Positions 47,905 through 56,750 of a DNA stretch of 64,000 nucleotides are shown in pieces. Position numbers and translations under genes: made by a program. The notes below the pieces were generated by a model. It did no database searches, was not told where the DNA came from, and worked only from the letters and a program-made list of their open reading frames with translations. Source of the DNA: Saprospiraceae bacterium (GTDB taxonomy: Bacteria; Bacteroidota; Bacteroidia; Chitinophagales; Saprospiraceae); assembly GCA_016718505.1 (NCBI GenBank), contig JADKDE010000002.1, positions 868,001 through 932,000 of the forward strand, read 5' to 3'. How positions within the stretch are numbered: position 1 is the first letter of the stretch; each line of letters begins with the position of its first letter.

Positions 47905-49533
47905 ATGAAAAAACGATTTATACCAAATTGCGTGTTTCTAGCCCTGATTTTGGTTTCCATCTCGGGCTGCACTCGCATAAAATTTATAGACAAGGGCAAT
48001 AACTTTTTGAACGATTATTACTGGAATTACTACAATGATAGCTTAAATATAGCCGCTTCGATATATGGTTCTTGTGATAAAAAGACCATTTTAGCAAAAT
48101 ATTTGCCCTATCGAGATAAATAATTACTTCAAAAAATAAATTATCCCCTTGAAAAATCAACTTTCTTATTTTATGCTGTGAATACATTTAATGAATGGAA
48201 CACGACCTATATTTTTGCATATACCCCAAAACCCGATTTAGATGGTTTTTATCTGGACAGCATAACAGAATACGGTACAGCGAAATATTATTACCAATTA
48301 AATAGAAAACAAAACGCCAGCATCACCCATATTCCCATGGAAAAAGGGAATTTGTCAATAGTTATACATCATGATCGATTGAAGAGCAAAGAGCCAAAAG
48401 AAAATATGTGCTCTAAGCAGGAAGCGGAATATGTTGTACGCTTCAATGAACCAAAGAATATGACTATTGAACAGTTATTTCCTAGTTCGTTTCAGATATT
48501 AAGCGAACGATTTATTAGATACGAGAGACCCAATTATTCCGCATACTCCTTTGTAGAATACAAGAGCTATGAGACATGCCCTATGAGAAAAGGAGAATAC
48601 CACCAAGCTTTGGCGACATATTTGTCTTTTGCGGGAGAGAGCCGAAAAGCTCTGGATGAATTTTCAAAGTTGTACGACAAAAAACCCAGTATCTTGAAGG
48701 GCAAAGAGATAGCTATCGATTCATTATTAGCAATAACAAAGCAAGAAAAATTGGTATTGTTCAATGAAGCTCACCACGCTTCCAGTCATCGGTATCTTTT
48801 GGGTAGAATGTTGAAGCCACTTTACAAAGAAGGATTTCGATTTTTAGGGATGGAGGCAATTTTCAACGAAGATAGCCTGAAGTTTTATGGATTTCCGACT
48901 TTGGCCAATGGCTTCTATATCCGTGATCCCGTGATGGGTAACTTAGTGCGCGAAGCTAACCACATGGGTTTTGAGGTTTTTGGTTATGACAGCTTTGATG
49001 TTCGAAGAGATAGTTTTCAGGCCATTAATATTTATGAAAAATTAAAAACAAATCCTCAATCAAAGGCAATAATACTAGGAGGATATGGGCATATTTCGAG
49101 GACGCCAAGTACAATGGGTGGATATCTCCAAAATAATTTAGGTTTAAAGTATTTATCAATAAATCAATCAAATGGCATTCAGTACAAAGAAAAAAAAGCA
49201 AATTCGCTGGTCATCTATGATCCTATAAGTTTCCGAGACTGTGATTTATATCTTCAAAATAATTTAGAAATAAAAAATAATTGTTTTGACCTACGTAGTT
49301 CCAAAAAGGTAAAAATTTCTCTGCCCAAAAAAAAGCGGTGGAAGACCTTGCTTGTAGTATTCTATCGTCACGAATATGAAAAATCAACCAAGGCAATTCC
49401 CACATTGGTGAAAGTCCTCAAACCCAATACTTCTAGCACAAAAATCCATTTATGCAGCGGTGAATATGTTTATTTTATTCAAAATGAGAATGAAAGATTG
49501 GTTTCTGAAAACTTGCTGACGGTTAAGGATTAA
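47905..49533 (+). CDS. ChaN/EreA-like (Tiki-superfamily) lipoprotein, one in-frame TAA
   Basis: Lipoprotein signal with SISGC (Cys 22). After 72 codons the frame meets TAA at 48121-48123 and continues in the same frame (LLQKINYPLEKSTFLFYAVN) to 49533, about 542 residues in all. Residues of about 250-420 have KLVLFNEAHHASSHRYLLG, GFRFLGMEAIF and AIILGGYGHISRTP, like the EreA/ChaN fold of erythromycin-esterase-like and haem-binding proteins. A role in cleaving or binding a peptide or lactone product is conceivable given ester-linked graspetides, but this is inference. The TAA may be a sequence error. Confidence 0.62.
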
Positions 49534-49719
49534 AAATTTGTTGGGTATATTCGGGAGGGGATGTAAAACAGTCATAAATTTAGTCATTGTTTTGCCAGAT
49601 ATTGCTATCAAAGGTGAGGTGCACAAGATTTAAAATTTGACTCAAAGTTCGTTTATTTTATTCCAAAGAATTTTGTATTTTTATTGCAAGTAACATTGTT
49701 TTGGTTTTAAATTGCAAAC

Positions 49720-50787
49720 ATGAAATTTTATTATTTTGTATTCGTTTTTTGTAGCTTTTTTACTAGGTTGTCCTTTTCGCAGAACTCTGTGTATTTATTA
49801 AATCGGGCAGAAAATTCTATCAGGCGAGACGAATATTCGAAGGCTTTGCAATTTTACAATCAATACACTTCACAAAAGAAGATTTTAGAAATTGATGATC
49901 TTTTCAATAAATTTTATTGTGAAGCCTTATCAAAGAAGAACAAAGCAGCATATAAATCTCTTGTTGAATTGCAAGCTAAAGGACTATGTATGAATTATTT
50001 TTTAACGGAATCTAAACTGCAAAATTTTATTACTGCACTTTCCAAAAAACAAGTTCAAAAATTAAAGAACGAACGAAAAAGTAATAACGATTCTAAGCAG
50101 ATAGTGATTAAAAACTTGGATTCTTTGCTAAATGTTGACCAAGATCTGAGAAGACACAATGAGTTGTCTGATTTTCAAAAAATAAACTACAATAATCTTT
50201 ATAAATTCATTGAAATAATGGAAGAAATATCAATTCCATTTGAACATTTTTTTGATCAGCAGGATTGCAATGATCCATATATTAATATTGAATACGTGCC
50301 TTATGAAACACTTTTTACTCACTTTATCAAGCTAAGAGATTCTATTTCAAAAACTAAAATATTGGCATTGATTTCTACTAAAAAGCTGAATCAAATAGGG
50401 GCGACTTTTTGTTATGATTTATTATTTAAGATGTATGGCGATTCTACCTTTTTTGTTTGCGCAGAACCTATCCTCGTGGTTAATGAAGTTGATTATTTTA
50501 ACCCAGGTGTATTCGATTTTTTTGAAAAAATTGAAGCAAATAGGAATAGATTGGGAATCAAATCCTTGAGAAATGAATATATGAATATATTTTGGAAACA
50601 AAAACTTAACAAAAAAGGTGAAAAGACATTGTTTAGATTGAGCCCAGTGCAAAGATCAGTTGAATACGATTTTAGCAGATTTGGATTTGATAAATTTAAA
50701 GAAAAAAATAAATTAATTGAATTGACCGAAGATAATTGGATTAAGTATTTTGAACCAAATATTCGATCTCTTAAGAAAAGACGGTAA
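49720..50787 (+). CDS. Secreted protein of unknown function, TPR-like N-terminus
   Basis: 355 residues with a signal peptide (FVFCSFFTRLSFSQN). Residues of about 25-70 (LLNRAENSIRRDEYSKALQF) look like a tetratricopeptide unit. The rest is helical and basic, with no motif I recognise; it ends SLKKRR. The upstream gap 49534-49719 ends in AT-rich sequence with aattttgtattttt. It is part of the peptide island by position only. Confidence 0.55.
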   Translation: MKFYYFVFVFCSFFTRLSFSQNSVYLLNRAENSIRRDEYSKALQFYNQYTSQKKILEIDDLFNKFYCEALSKKNKAAYKSLVELQAKGLCMNYFLTESKLQNFITALSKKQVQKLKNERKSNNDSKQIVIKNLDSLLNVDQDLRRHNELSDFQKINYNNLYKFIEIMEEISIPFEHFFDQQDCNDPYINIEYVPYETLFTHFIKLRDSISKTKILALISTKKLNQIGATFCYDLLFKMYGDSTFFVCAEPILVVNEVDYFNPGVFDFFEKIEANRNRLGIKSLRNEYMNIFWKQKLNKKGEKTLFRLSPVQRSVEYDFSRFGFDKFKEKNKLIELTEDNWIKYFEPNIRSLKKRR

Positions 50788-50922
50788 TAAAATTCAAACA
50801 ACATTTCACTGGTCAATTTTTAGTTAGTGGCTCTTTTCTAATATTGATATTAAATCCGTGTCATGACCCGCTGTCGCAGATGAAAACTTCCAAAAATAAA
50901 ATTTTTTATTCCAAATAATTTT

Positions 50923-50987
50923 GTATTTTTATAGCAAATAATCAAAGATATGCATCATGACTGGCAGCCTTTATTCACAACGAACCT
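50923..50987 (+). repeat. 65-bp promoter/leader repeat, copy 2, encoding a 33-residue ORF (50950-51051)
   Basis: Matches 35745-35809. Here the tiny ORF is longer: it shares MHxxWQxLFTxNL, then becomes hydrophobic (FASFFGFVLNVFVLLVG) and ends at 51051, about 105 bases before the TlpA-like gene. The gap 50788-51155 contains nothing else. Confidence 0.6.
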
Positions 50988-51155
50988 GAATTTCTATTTT
51001 GCTTCATTTTTCGGTTTTGTTCTCAATGTTTTTGTCCTTTTGGTAGGGTAGGGCTTTGCATGTGTTGGGTTATGGTATTGGTTATAGAGTAGTTTTTTTT
51101 GTAAACTTGGTTTGTAACTTTTTAGGAAGTTACTGGCTTAAAATAAAAAAATTTT

Positions 51156-51794
51156 ATGAAAATTAAATTTGGTGTATTTTTTATTGCCTTCGTCATTGGT
51201 CATGGGTTATTAGCCCAATCGGACATTAAAGGAGAGTTTGATGAGTATTATAAACAGATGACAATGGCTTGTGAAAGAGAGGACTCAATTAATAAAAATT
51301 TTATATTTGCAGTAATAAATAAACAAGAAATTCCAAAAATAGCAGTTGATCTTAGCTTTTTAGATGGGCTTAAATGTCCTACATTTACCGCTGTGGACAT
51401 GAATGGAGAAGAAAGACTCTTCGATTATAAAGGTAAGTTTACGCTGGTTAATTTTTGGTTTTTGAACTGTTCGCCATGCCTGGAGGAGCTTCCGACATTG
51501 AACAAACTTCAAGCCAAGTACAGAGATATGCTGACCATCGTAACCTTAGGATTGGACACAAAGGACGAAATCCAAAAGTTCATAAAAACCCATCCTATGG
51601 ACTTCATAAATATCCCAGATGCCAAAAATATTTGTAAAAAAGTATTTGATATGTGTTTGGGTTATCCAAAGAATTATCTCGTGGGTCCTGATGGTAAAAT
51701 AATTTGTGTTGTCAAGGATATTGTCAGAAATGATGAGGCAAATTTCAAAAAACTATGTAAAATATTAGAAGGGTATGGTGGTCAGGCAAAATAG
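51156..51794 (+). CDS. TlpA-like periplasmic thioredoxin, copy 2
   Basis: 212 residues. Signal peptide (FFIAFVIGHGLLAQS), then a thioredoxin domain with FTLVNFWFLNCSPCLEELPT (redox CSPC) and LGYPKNYLVGPDGKIICVV. Order and linker lengths match the protein at 43731, so the two are paralogues. Its leader resembles that of the RiPP precursor, suggesting shared control. Confidence 0.82.
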   Translation: MKIKFGVFFIAFVIGHGLLAQSDIKGEFDEYYKQMTMACEREDSINKNFIFAVINKQEIPKIAVDLSFLDGLKCPTFTAVDMNGEERLFDYKGKFTLVNFWFLNCSPCLEELPTLNKLQAKYRDMLTIVTLGLDTKDEIQKFIKTHPMDFINIPDAKNICKKVFDMCLGYPKNYLVGPDGKIICVVKDIVRNDEANFKKLCKILEGYGGQAK

Positions 51795-51854
51795 GGAACT
51801 ATCTGTAGGAGTGGAAAGGACTTTGCTAGAATTTTGGCACCAAATAAGAACGTC

Positions 51855-52247
51855 ATGAAAAGATATATTTTTTACTTTGTTGTTATGGCCACTTTGGGAC
51901 TATTTTTTTCAAATTGTAAAAAAGACCTACGCTGCGATTATTTGGGTGAGTGGGACTTTAGAGTAGAGCGGTACAAAGATAATGCCGACTTTATTGGACA
52001 GCATGAGCACGATACCATCTTCTATACAGGTAAAATAATGAAAGGAAATGACGATATTGAATTGATAATCAAATACACCAAAGACAATCAATTGTTGACA
52101 ACTGTACTTGATGACGGGACACTGGATGATTTACCGACGCATTACTGTACGGGCATGTTTAAGAATGAAAGTAATATTGAAATTTACTTGAAATGGGGAG
52201 GCCTTGGGGGCGGCACAGTTCATGTTATCGACGGGGTCAAAAAATGA
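51855..52247 (+). CDS. Small lipoprotein, unknown
   Basis: 130 residues from ATG 51855. Signal peptide with lipobox FFSNC, then CDYLGEWDFRVERY, which resembles the start of a lipocalin-like strand, and a C-terminal KWGGLGGGTVHVIDG. Function unknown. It could be an immunity-type lipoprotein of the island. Confidence 0.55.
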   Translation: MKRYIFYFVVMATLGLFFSNCKKDLRCDYLGEWDFRVERYKDNADFIGQHEHDTIFYTGKIMKGNDDIELIIKYTKDNQLLTTVLDDGTLDDLPTHYCTGMFKNESNIEIYLKWGGLGGGTVHVIDGVKK

Positions 52248-52306
52248 ATTTAATTTAGCACAATGTCGAGGGTTATACCAAATTCATGTGGTAACAATAG
52301 AGTTAA

Positions 52307-53365
52307 AATCCTCGTGAAATAGGTTCTGACGAAGCCCTCAAACAATGCAATTGCTTCTTCAAGAGTGAGTGTAAAGAAGTGCTGTACTACTATCACAGCG
52401 ATCACGTCGGCTCCTCCACATTTCTGAGCGATGCCTATGGCAAATCTTATGAATTTATGCTATATTTGCCATATGGAGAGGAGATGGCTCGGCAAAAAGT
52501 TGCTGGGTGGGCAACTCCATACACCTTTACGGGCAAGGAGAAAGACGACCTGACGGGACTGCAGTATTTTGGAGCGCGGTATTATGACAGCCGGATCAGT
52601 ATTTGGTATGGAGTAGATCCGATGGCGGAGAAATATCCACAATATACCCCTTACAATTACACATTGGGTAATCCGATAAGATTGGTGGATCCAGATGGAA
52701 TGGAAGTAGATGATATTATCATTTCTCATGATGGAAAAGACTATAAATACGAAAATGGCAAGCTTTATATAGGAGGATTAGAGTATAAAGGAAAACAAAG
52801 TGGGTTTTTAATGAAAACTGTAAATGCATTAAATTCTATAGGTTCAACAGCTGAAGGAGGAACAATGCTTAGTGAACTGCAGTCTTCCTCCAATATTTTC
52901 AAAATTTCGAAAGGTGATAGTGAATTCAAATCGAGTGAACATGATAAAGCATTCGCTAATCAGTTTTGGACTGACCCGAGTGCCAAAAATACTTATGAAG
53001 CTTTAACGAAAGCTGGAATTGAAATTTCAGGTGGATCTGGAGGTTCGATTGGATGGAATCCATCTGGAACTACTTTACCAACAACTGAGGGTGGAAGTAC
53101 AAATGCGAACATCGACTTAGCTCACGAGTTGTTCCATGCTTTAGATGCTAACAAAGGGTTACTTGATTCAAGAAAGGTCGATGGAATAAAAAGGAGTGAA
53201 TGGCAAGCTGTATATCGAGAAAATGTTTTGCGCAGTGAAATGAAATTACCATTAAGAACTCATTACATTAAAAACATTGATCCAATGGGAAATTTTTTGG
53301 GAGGTTCAGGCCCCAGAATGTTAACTCCTTCTAATAGTCCAATTAAACCATCGTGGTATAAATAA
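52307..53365 (+). CDS. Orphan Rhs C-terminal cassette with M91-like metallopeptidase toxin
   Basis: The open frame begins after a stop at 52304-52306; a GTG at 52379 is the first plausible start. Residues up to about 120 are the Rhs core end: YYYHSDHVGSSTFLSDAYG, YTFTGKEKDDLTGLQYFGAR, YYDSRISIWYGVDPM and the NPIRLVDPDGM cleavage region. The variable tip has LAHELFHALDANKG, an HExxH zinc site as in M91/NleD-like effectors. The rest of the Rhs barrel is missing, so this is a displaced tip module usable only by recombination or after inactivation of a larger gene. Confidence 0.82.
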   Translation, partial: NPREIGSDEALKQCNCFFKSECKEVLYYYHSDHVGSSTFLSDAYGKSYEFMLYLPYGEEMARQKVAGWATPYTFTGKEKDDLTGLQYFGARYYDSRISIWYGVDPMAEKYPQYTPYNYTLGNPIRLVDPDGMEVDDIIISHDGKDYKYENGKLYIGGLEYKGKQSGFLMKTVNALNSIGSTAEGGTMLSELQSSSNIFKISKGDSEFKSSEHDKAFANQFWTDPSAKNTYEALTKAGIEISGGSGGSIGWNPSGTTLPTTEGGSTNANIDLAHELFHALDANKGLLDSRKVDGIKRSEWQAVYRENVLRSEMKLPLRTHYIKNIDPMGNFLGGSGPRMLTPSNSPIKPSWYK

Positions 53366-53378
53366 ATAACGGAATTTT

Positions 53379-53810
53379 ATGCGAATTAGTATTTTGTCAA
53401 TTATTTTGGTTATTGTAGGTTGTGGTTCTATACATACTATAATCAAATTTCAAAAAAAAGGTCTAATGAAATTGAAAATGAAAATTCCAGAGGATTATAT
53501 ATTCGAAGGTCTTCAAGGAGACCAAGAAGTTGAACACAGATATTGGTATCCAGATTCATCTGTGATTTATATTACAAGTTTTGAAAACACACTGAACTAC
53601 GAGGACATTCGAGAACAAGGGACATATTATAATCGGTTTAAATCTTACCACAATAATGACACATTGACGCTGCGAGGTATTAGTTCAAATGGTTTGTATT
53701 GGCAAGATAAACTTCTAAAAAATGGTGTTACAATAGGTTATTCAAAAGTACCTAAGAATGATTTGCAGGATTTTATTAGTGCAATTGAATCAATTGAAAT
53801 ATTTAATTAA
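53379..53810 (+). CDS. Candidate immunity lipoprotein for the Rhs toxin
   Basis: 143 residues, lipobox VIVGC (Cys 15). Starts 13 bases after the Rhs tip, the usual place for its immunity gene. Contains EDYIFEGLQGDQEVEHRYWY and KVPKNDLQDFISAIES. No family recognised. A lipoprotein would sit in the compartment that the toxin enters first; function by position only. Confidence 0.55.
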   Translation: MRISILSIILVIVGCGSIHTIIKFQKKGLMKLKMKIPEDYIFEGLQGDQEVEHRYWYPDSSVIYITSFENTLNYEDIREQGTYYNRFKSYHNNDTLTLRGISSNGLYWQDKLLKNGVTIGYSKVPKNDLQDFISAIESIEIFN

Positions 53811-53819
53811 ATAATATCT

Positions 53820-53926
53820 CCCTACGTTCGGCTTAGGATGACCTACGTCGGGGAGTCACTATGGCTTCGCCATATAGCCAAGGTGTGGAGTGTTGAGGTA
53901 CAAGTTTGGAAGCTTGGGTTAGCGGG
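53820..53926. repeat. Dispersed intergenic repeat, family A, copy 3
   Basis: ctacgttcgg..gacctacgtcgg..agtcactatggcttcgccatatagccaagg and gaggtacaagtttggaagcttgggttagcg. It contains a GGCT/AGCC hairpin. It separates the Rhs cassette from the antitoxin graveyard. Confidence 0.7.
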
Positions 53927-54043
53927 TGGGGGATGGAAGTATATGCTTTAGGAAAAATCTGATGATGGTTGCGAATCAAAAATAATATCTCAAAATCCAC
54001 AAATAATCTAATTTAATATTTAAATTTGAAGAAAATCTGAGCA

Positions 54044-54268
54044 ATGGGTACAGCAGAATTGAAAATTGATATTATCAATAAAATAACAAATCTGAAAGAA
54101 GTTCGCATTATTGAAGAAATTCAAAAAATGTTAGATTTTGAAATGGATAAAGGAGACTTTATATTAAACACAGCCCAAAAGAGTAGAATACTTGAAGCCA
54201 AACAAGATAAGGTTCTAACAGAAGAAGAAGCAAATAGCGATATTGAAAAATGGCTACAAGAAAGGTAA
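54044..54268 (+). CDS. Antitoxin of a ParE/RelE-type module
   Basis: 74 residues, helical and acidic: MGTAELKIDIINKITNLKEV, then QDKVLTEEEANSDIEKWLQE. The C-terminal 'LTEEEANSDIEKWL' tail is typical of antitoxins preceding ParE-like toxins. It overlaps the toxin start by 19 bases. Intact, but its toxin is cut short by a repeat. Confidence 0.7.
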   Translation: MGTAELKIDIINKITNLKEVRIIEEIQKMLDFEMDKGDFILNTAQKSRILEAKQDKVLTEEEANSDIEKWLQER

Positions 54269-54306
54269 GCTGGACAGAAAAAGCGCCTACGTTCGACGCA
54301 GATTGA
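54250..54306 (+). pseudogene. ParE/RelE-like toxin truncated by a repeat element
   Basis: ATG at 54250 reads MATRKVSWTEKA, the start of a ParE-type toxin. It then enters family A repeat sequence at about 54285 and stops at 54306. The remainder of the gene is absent, so insertion with deletion is likely. Confidence 0.65.
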
Positions 54307-54353
54307 CCTACTTCGGCGGGTTGACAGGGCTTTGCCATATAGCCAAGGAAAGA
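54284..54353. repeat. Dispersed intergenic repeat, family A, copy 4
   Basis: ctacgttcgacgcagattgacctacttcggcgg and agggctttgccatatagccaagg. The left end falls inside the ParE-like toxin. The right half of the family consensus is missing. Confidence 0.7.
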
Positions 54354-54419
54354 ACCAATTGAAAAAAGACGCACTTGCATAAGTTCATCAAGAAATGTAA
54401 ATTTGCAAAAAACATTGAT

Positions 54420-54725
54420 ATGCAAAGATTAATATTAGACAATATGGATAAAATCAAAACATTATGTATGATTCATAATGTTAAGACTTTATTCGCTTTT
54501 GGATCAGTATGCACAGATAAATTCAATGATAAAAGTGATATAGATTTGTTAATTTCCTTTAATCATATGGACTACGGAGACTATGCCGACACCTATTTTA
54601 ATTTAGCGGATAAGTTTGAAAACTTGTTTCATCGTCCCGTAGATTTGGTTACAGACAAATCTTTATCAAATCCATATTTCATTGATTCTGTGAATCAAAC
54701 TAAAACGTTGATTTATGGAGCTTGA
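54420..54725 (+). CDS. mntA: MntA-type minimal nucleotidyltransferase (antitoxin)
   Basis: 101 residues from ATG 54420 (a start at 54375 is possible). FAFGSVCTDKFNDKSDIDLL has the GSx10DxD nucleotidyltransferase motif. MntA adenylylates HepT and so silences it. It overlaps hepT by 11 bases. Appears intact. Confidence 0.88.
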   Translation: MQRLILDNMDKIKTLCMIHNVKTLFAFGSVCTDKFNDKSDIDLLISFNHMDYGDYADTYFNLADKFENLFHRPVDLVTDKSLSNPYFIDSVNQTKTLIYGA

Positions 54726-55047
54726 GATTAAGAAATTTCTTTTTGACATTCGAGAATCCATAGATTCAATTGAAAATTATCTTGGCGATAAGCGAGATTT
54801 TAATGTCTATATGTCGGATAAAATGCTTCGAAGAGCTGTTGAGCGAGAGTTTGAGATTATTGGGGAAGCAATGAGTAGAATTGAAAAGATAGATTCAACT
54901 ATTGACATTTCAAGCAAAAGGCAAATAATCAGTATGCGAAATCGCGTGATTCATGGTTATGACAAGATTGATAATGAAATTATTTGGGGTACAATTGTGA
55001 GACATTTGCCAACTTTGAAAACAGAGATAGAAGGTTTATTGAAATAA
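54715..55047 (+). CDS. hepT: HepT-type HEPN toxin
   Basis: 110 residues with the HEPN RNase motif RX4HXY at RNRVIHGY near 80 and AVEREFEIIGEAMSRI near 43. Paired with MntA directly upstream. One of three modules in this region with both partners intact. Confidence 0.9.
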   Translation: MELEIKKFLFDIRESIDSIENYLGDKRDFNVYMSDKMLRRAVEREFEIIGEAMSRIEKIDSTIDISSKRQIISMRNRVIHGYDKIDNEIIWGTIVRHLPTLKTEIEGLLK

Positions 55048-55208
55048 AAATCCCCTGGTTACAACACGCAATAAAGCCAAAAAGGGGTTTTGTGGTATGC
55101 GAGGCTCATCACACTCATCAATTTCATTGTATCTTGATAGTGACGTTCTCCGCACTCCCTTTCAGGCCATATTGCCACCGGAGAGGACAAGTAAGTGATG
55201 GAGAATTA

Positions 55209-55544
55209 TTATTCTTCCAGTTCCAAGCTCTCAACCATATCTTTCAGTTCGTTTGGTTTTAAGTCGGCTTTTTCGCCTTTGTCATAGATGGTAAGCAGAT
55301 AAACAGTTTCAGATTCAATGTAAAGATAAGTGATAACTCTTGCACCGCCACTTTTGCCTTTTCCTTTGCTACCTATAGGCAAACGAATTTTATAACAGTT
55401 ATTACCAATGAAAGTGCCACTGTCAGGGTTTTCGGTAATCTCTGCAATCAGTTTAGCAAACTCATTTTTGAGAGAAGGAAATTATTTAGCCAGTCGTTTG
55501 AGTTCTTTCTCAAAGCGATGAGTGGGAATAATGCTATAACTCAT
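55209..55544 (-). pseudogene. RelE/ParE-like toxin with an in-frame TAA
   Basis: ATG at 55544 reads MSYSIIPTHRFEKELKRLAK, then TAA at 55482-55484, then FPSLKNEFAKLIAEI and on through YKIRLPIGSKGKGKSGGARV and ITYLYIESETVYLLTIYDKG to 55209, 111 codons in one frame. Relatives have Lys at the stop position. It starts inside the antitoxin gene, overlapping it by 11 bases. Either disarmed or a sequence error. Confidence 0.78.
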
Positions 55545-55743
55545 TAAGTAAATCTTGGGCCGTTTTTAGTTTTAGTTTACCTTCTTTGTGCAAGCGCACT
55601 TCATTAGTTGCTTCTTTAAGGTCTTCCCACAAATCCACCGTAGCCATACTCATAGGTTTTACTTTTTTTACAAAAGAAAGACTATTTAAAACTTTCATAC
55701 CGAAAGTTGCTTCATCATCAGGTATATCAATTAATACTTTCAT
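55534..55743 (-). CDS. RelB/antitoxin-like protein
   Basis: 69 residues: MKVLIDIPDDEATFGMKVLN, then KEATNEVRLHKEGKLKLKTA, and QDLLNEL at the end, the common layout of an antitoxin upstream of RelE-type toxins of Bacteroidota. Intact, while its toxin has a stop. Confidence 0.75.
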   Translation of the reverse strand: MKVLIDIPDDEATFGMKVLNSLSFVKKVKPMSMATVDLWEDLKEATNEVRLHKEGKLKLKTAQDLLNEL

Positions 55744-55925
55744 TGTTTTGTCTTTTAATTCTCATTACCCAAATAAACGCTAGAAAATGACGATTGTTGG
55801 TGCTATCTGATTTCTTGATTTAACTTAAATAACCATTGTTTGGAATAATTTATTTAGTAAAGTTACATATTAGACTGGACTAGACAAAATTGAAAAATCT
55901 TTTTTATAAAAAGGTGACAATAAAT

Positions 55926-56035
55926 GGCCCCAATAGGGCCTAAGCTGACCTACGTCGGTTAGTCACAATGGCTTTGCCATATAGCCAATGAGAGGAGTGG
56001 GGAGGTAAAAGTTTGGAAACTTGGGGTAGCGTTGC
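55926..56035. repeat. Dispersed intergenic repeat, family A, copy 5
   Basis: gacctacgtcggttagtcacaatggctttgccatatagccaa and gaggtaaaagtttggaaacttggggtagcg, nearly full consensus. It follows a ggccccaatagggcc palindrome. Confidence 0.75.
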
Positions 56036-56104
56036 GGTTTACTTCTGAAATTCAGGCTTAAAATATAAACCAGATTTTTATTATATTTGCATTAAATTGT
56101 TTAT

Positions 56105-56347
56105 ATGGAAAAAGTGCTTCAAAAATATCAATTTACCGCACATATAGAGTATGACAAGGAATCAAAAATGTATTATGGTTATTTGCCAGCCCTTCCATCC
56201 GTCCAATCCTACGCACCAAATATTGATGAATTGAATAAGCATTTATCTGAAGTGTTGTCATTGGTTTTAGAGGAGTTGAGTTTAGAAGAAGTTGAAGAGG
56301 CTGTTTCACATTTTGTTGGGACATCAATCGTCCAAGTAAACCAATGA
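56105..56347 (+). CDS. hicB: HicB antitoxin
   Basis: 80 residues, HicB fold: FTAHIEYDKESKMYYGYLPA near 10 and SYAPNIDELNKHLSEVLSLV. Overlaps hicA by four bases. The antitoxin-first order is one of the two known for hic loci. Confidence 0.85.
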   Translation: MEKVLQKYQFTAHIEYDKESKMYYGYLPALPSVQSYAPNIDELNKHLSEVLSLVLEELSLEEVEEAVSHFVGTSIVQVNQ

Positions 56348-56574
56348 GCAAATTAAAATTAGTTAACGCACACCAATTAGAAACATTCTTGTTGTCACTG
56401 GGCTTCATAAAACTTAGAACTAAAGGAAGTCATTCATTTTACAAGCATGAAGATGGAAGATATACAACTATAGCCTTTCATTCTGCTTCAAACCTTCCCC
56501 GACCCATCATTCGTTCTATATTAAGGCAAATTCGAGTTGATATTGTTCAATACAATCAACACTTTCAAGGTTAG
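56344..56574 (+). CDS. hicA: HicA mRNA interferase toxin
   Basis: 76 residues with the double-stranded-RNA-binding-like HicA fold and the active-site RTKGSHSFYKHEDGR (catalytic His) near 25. Intact. Confidence 0.88.
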   Translation: MSKLKLVNAHQLETFLLSLGFIKLRTKGSHSFYKHEDGRYTTIAFHSASNLPRPIIRSILRQIRVDIVQYNQHFQG

Positions 56575-56575
56575 G

Positions 56576-56688
56576 GCTTTAGTTCGAGGCATGTTGAGCT
56601 ACGTCGGTGAGTTACGGTGGCTTTGCTATATAGCCAAGGAGAGGAGTGGGGAGGCAAAAGTTTGGAAACTGGCACAAGCGTAAGGCTG
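56576..56688. repeat. Dispersed intergenic repeat, family A, copy 6
   Basis: gctacgtcggtgagttacggtggctttgctatatagccaagg and gaggcaaaagtttggaaact. Directly after the intact hicA. Confidence 0.75.
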
Positions 56689-56750
56689 TTTTTTGCCACA
56701 ACATCAAGGAAAACAAAGCTTTGAAGTGGCCTAAACGCCAAAAAATAATT

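Noticed and set aside
14610..55484. TAA as a reassigned sense codon
   Set aside because: Many intact genes in the window end in TAA exactly at the expected family length, and the affected genes are few and mostly accessory. Error or decay explains it better.
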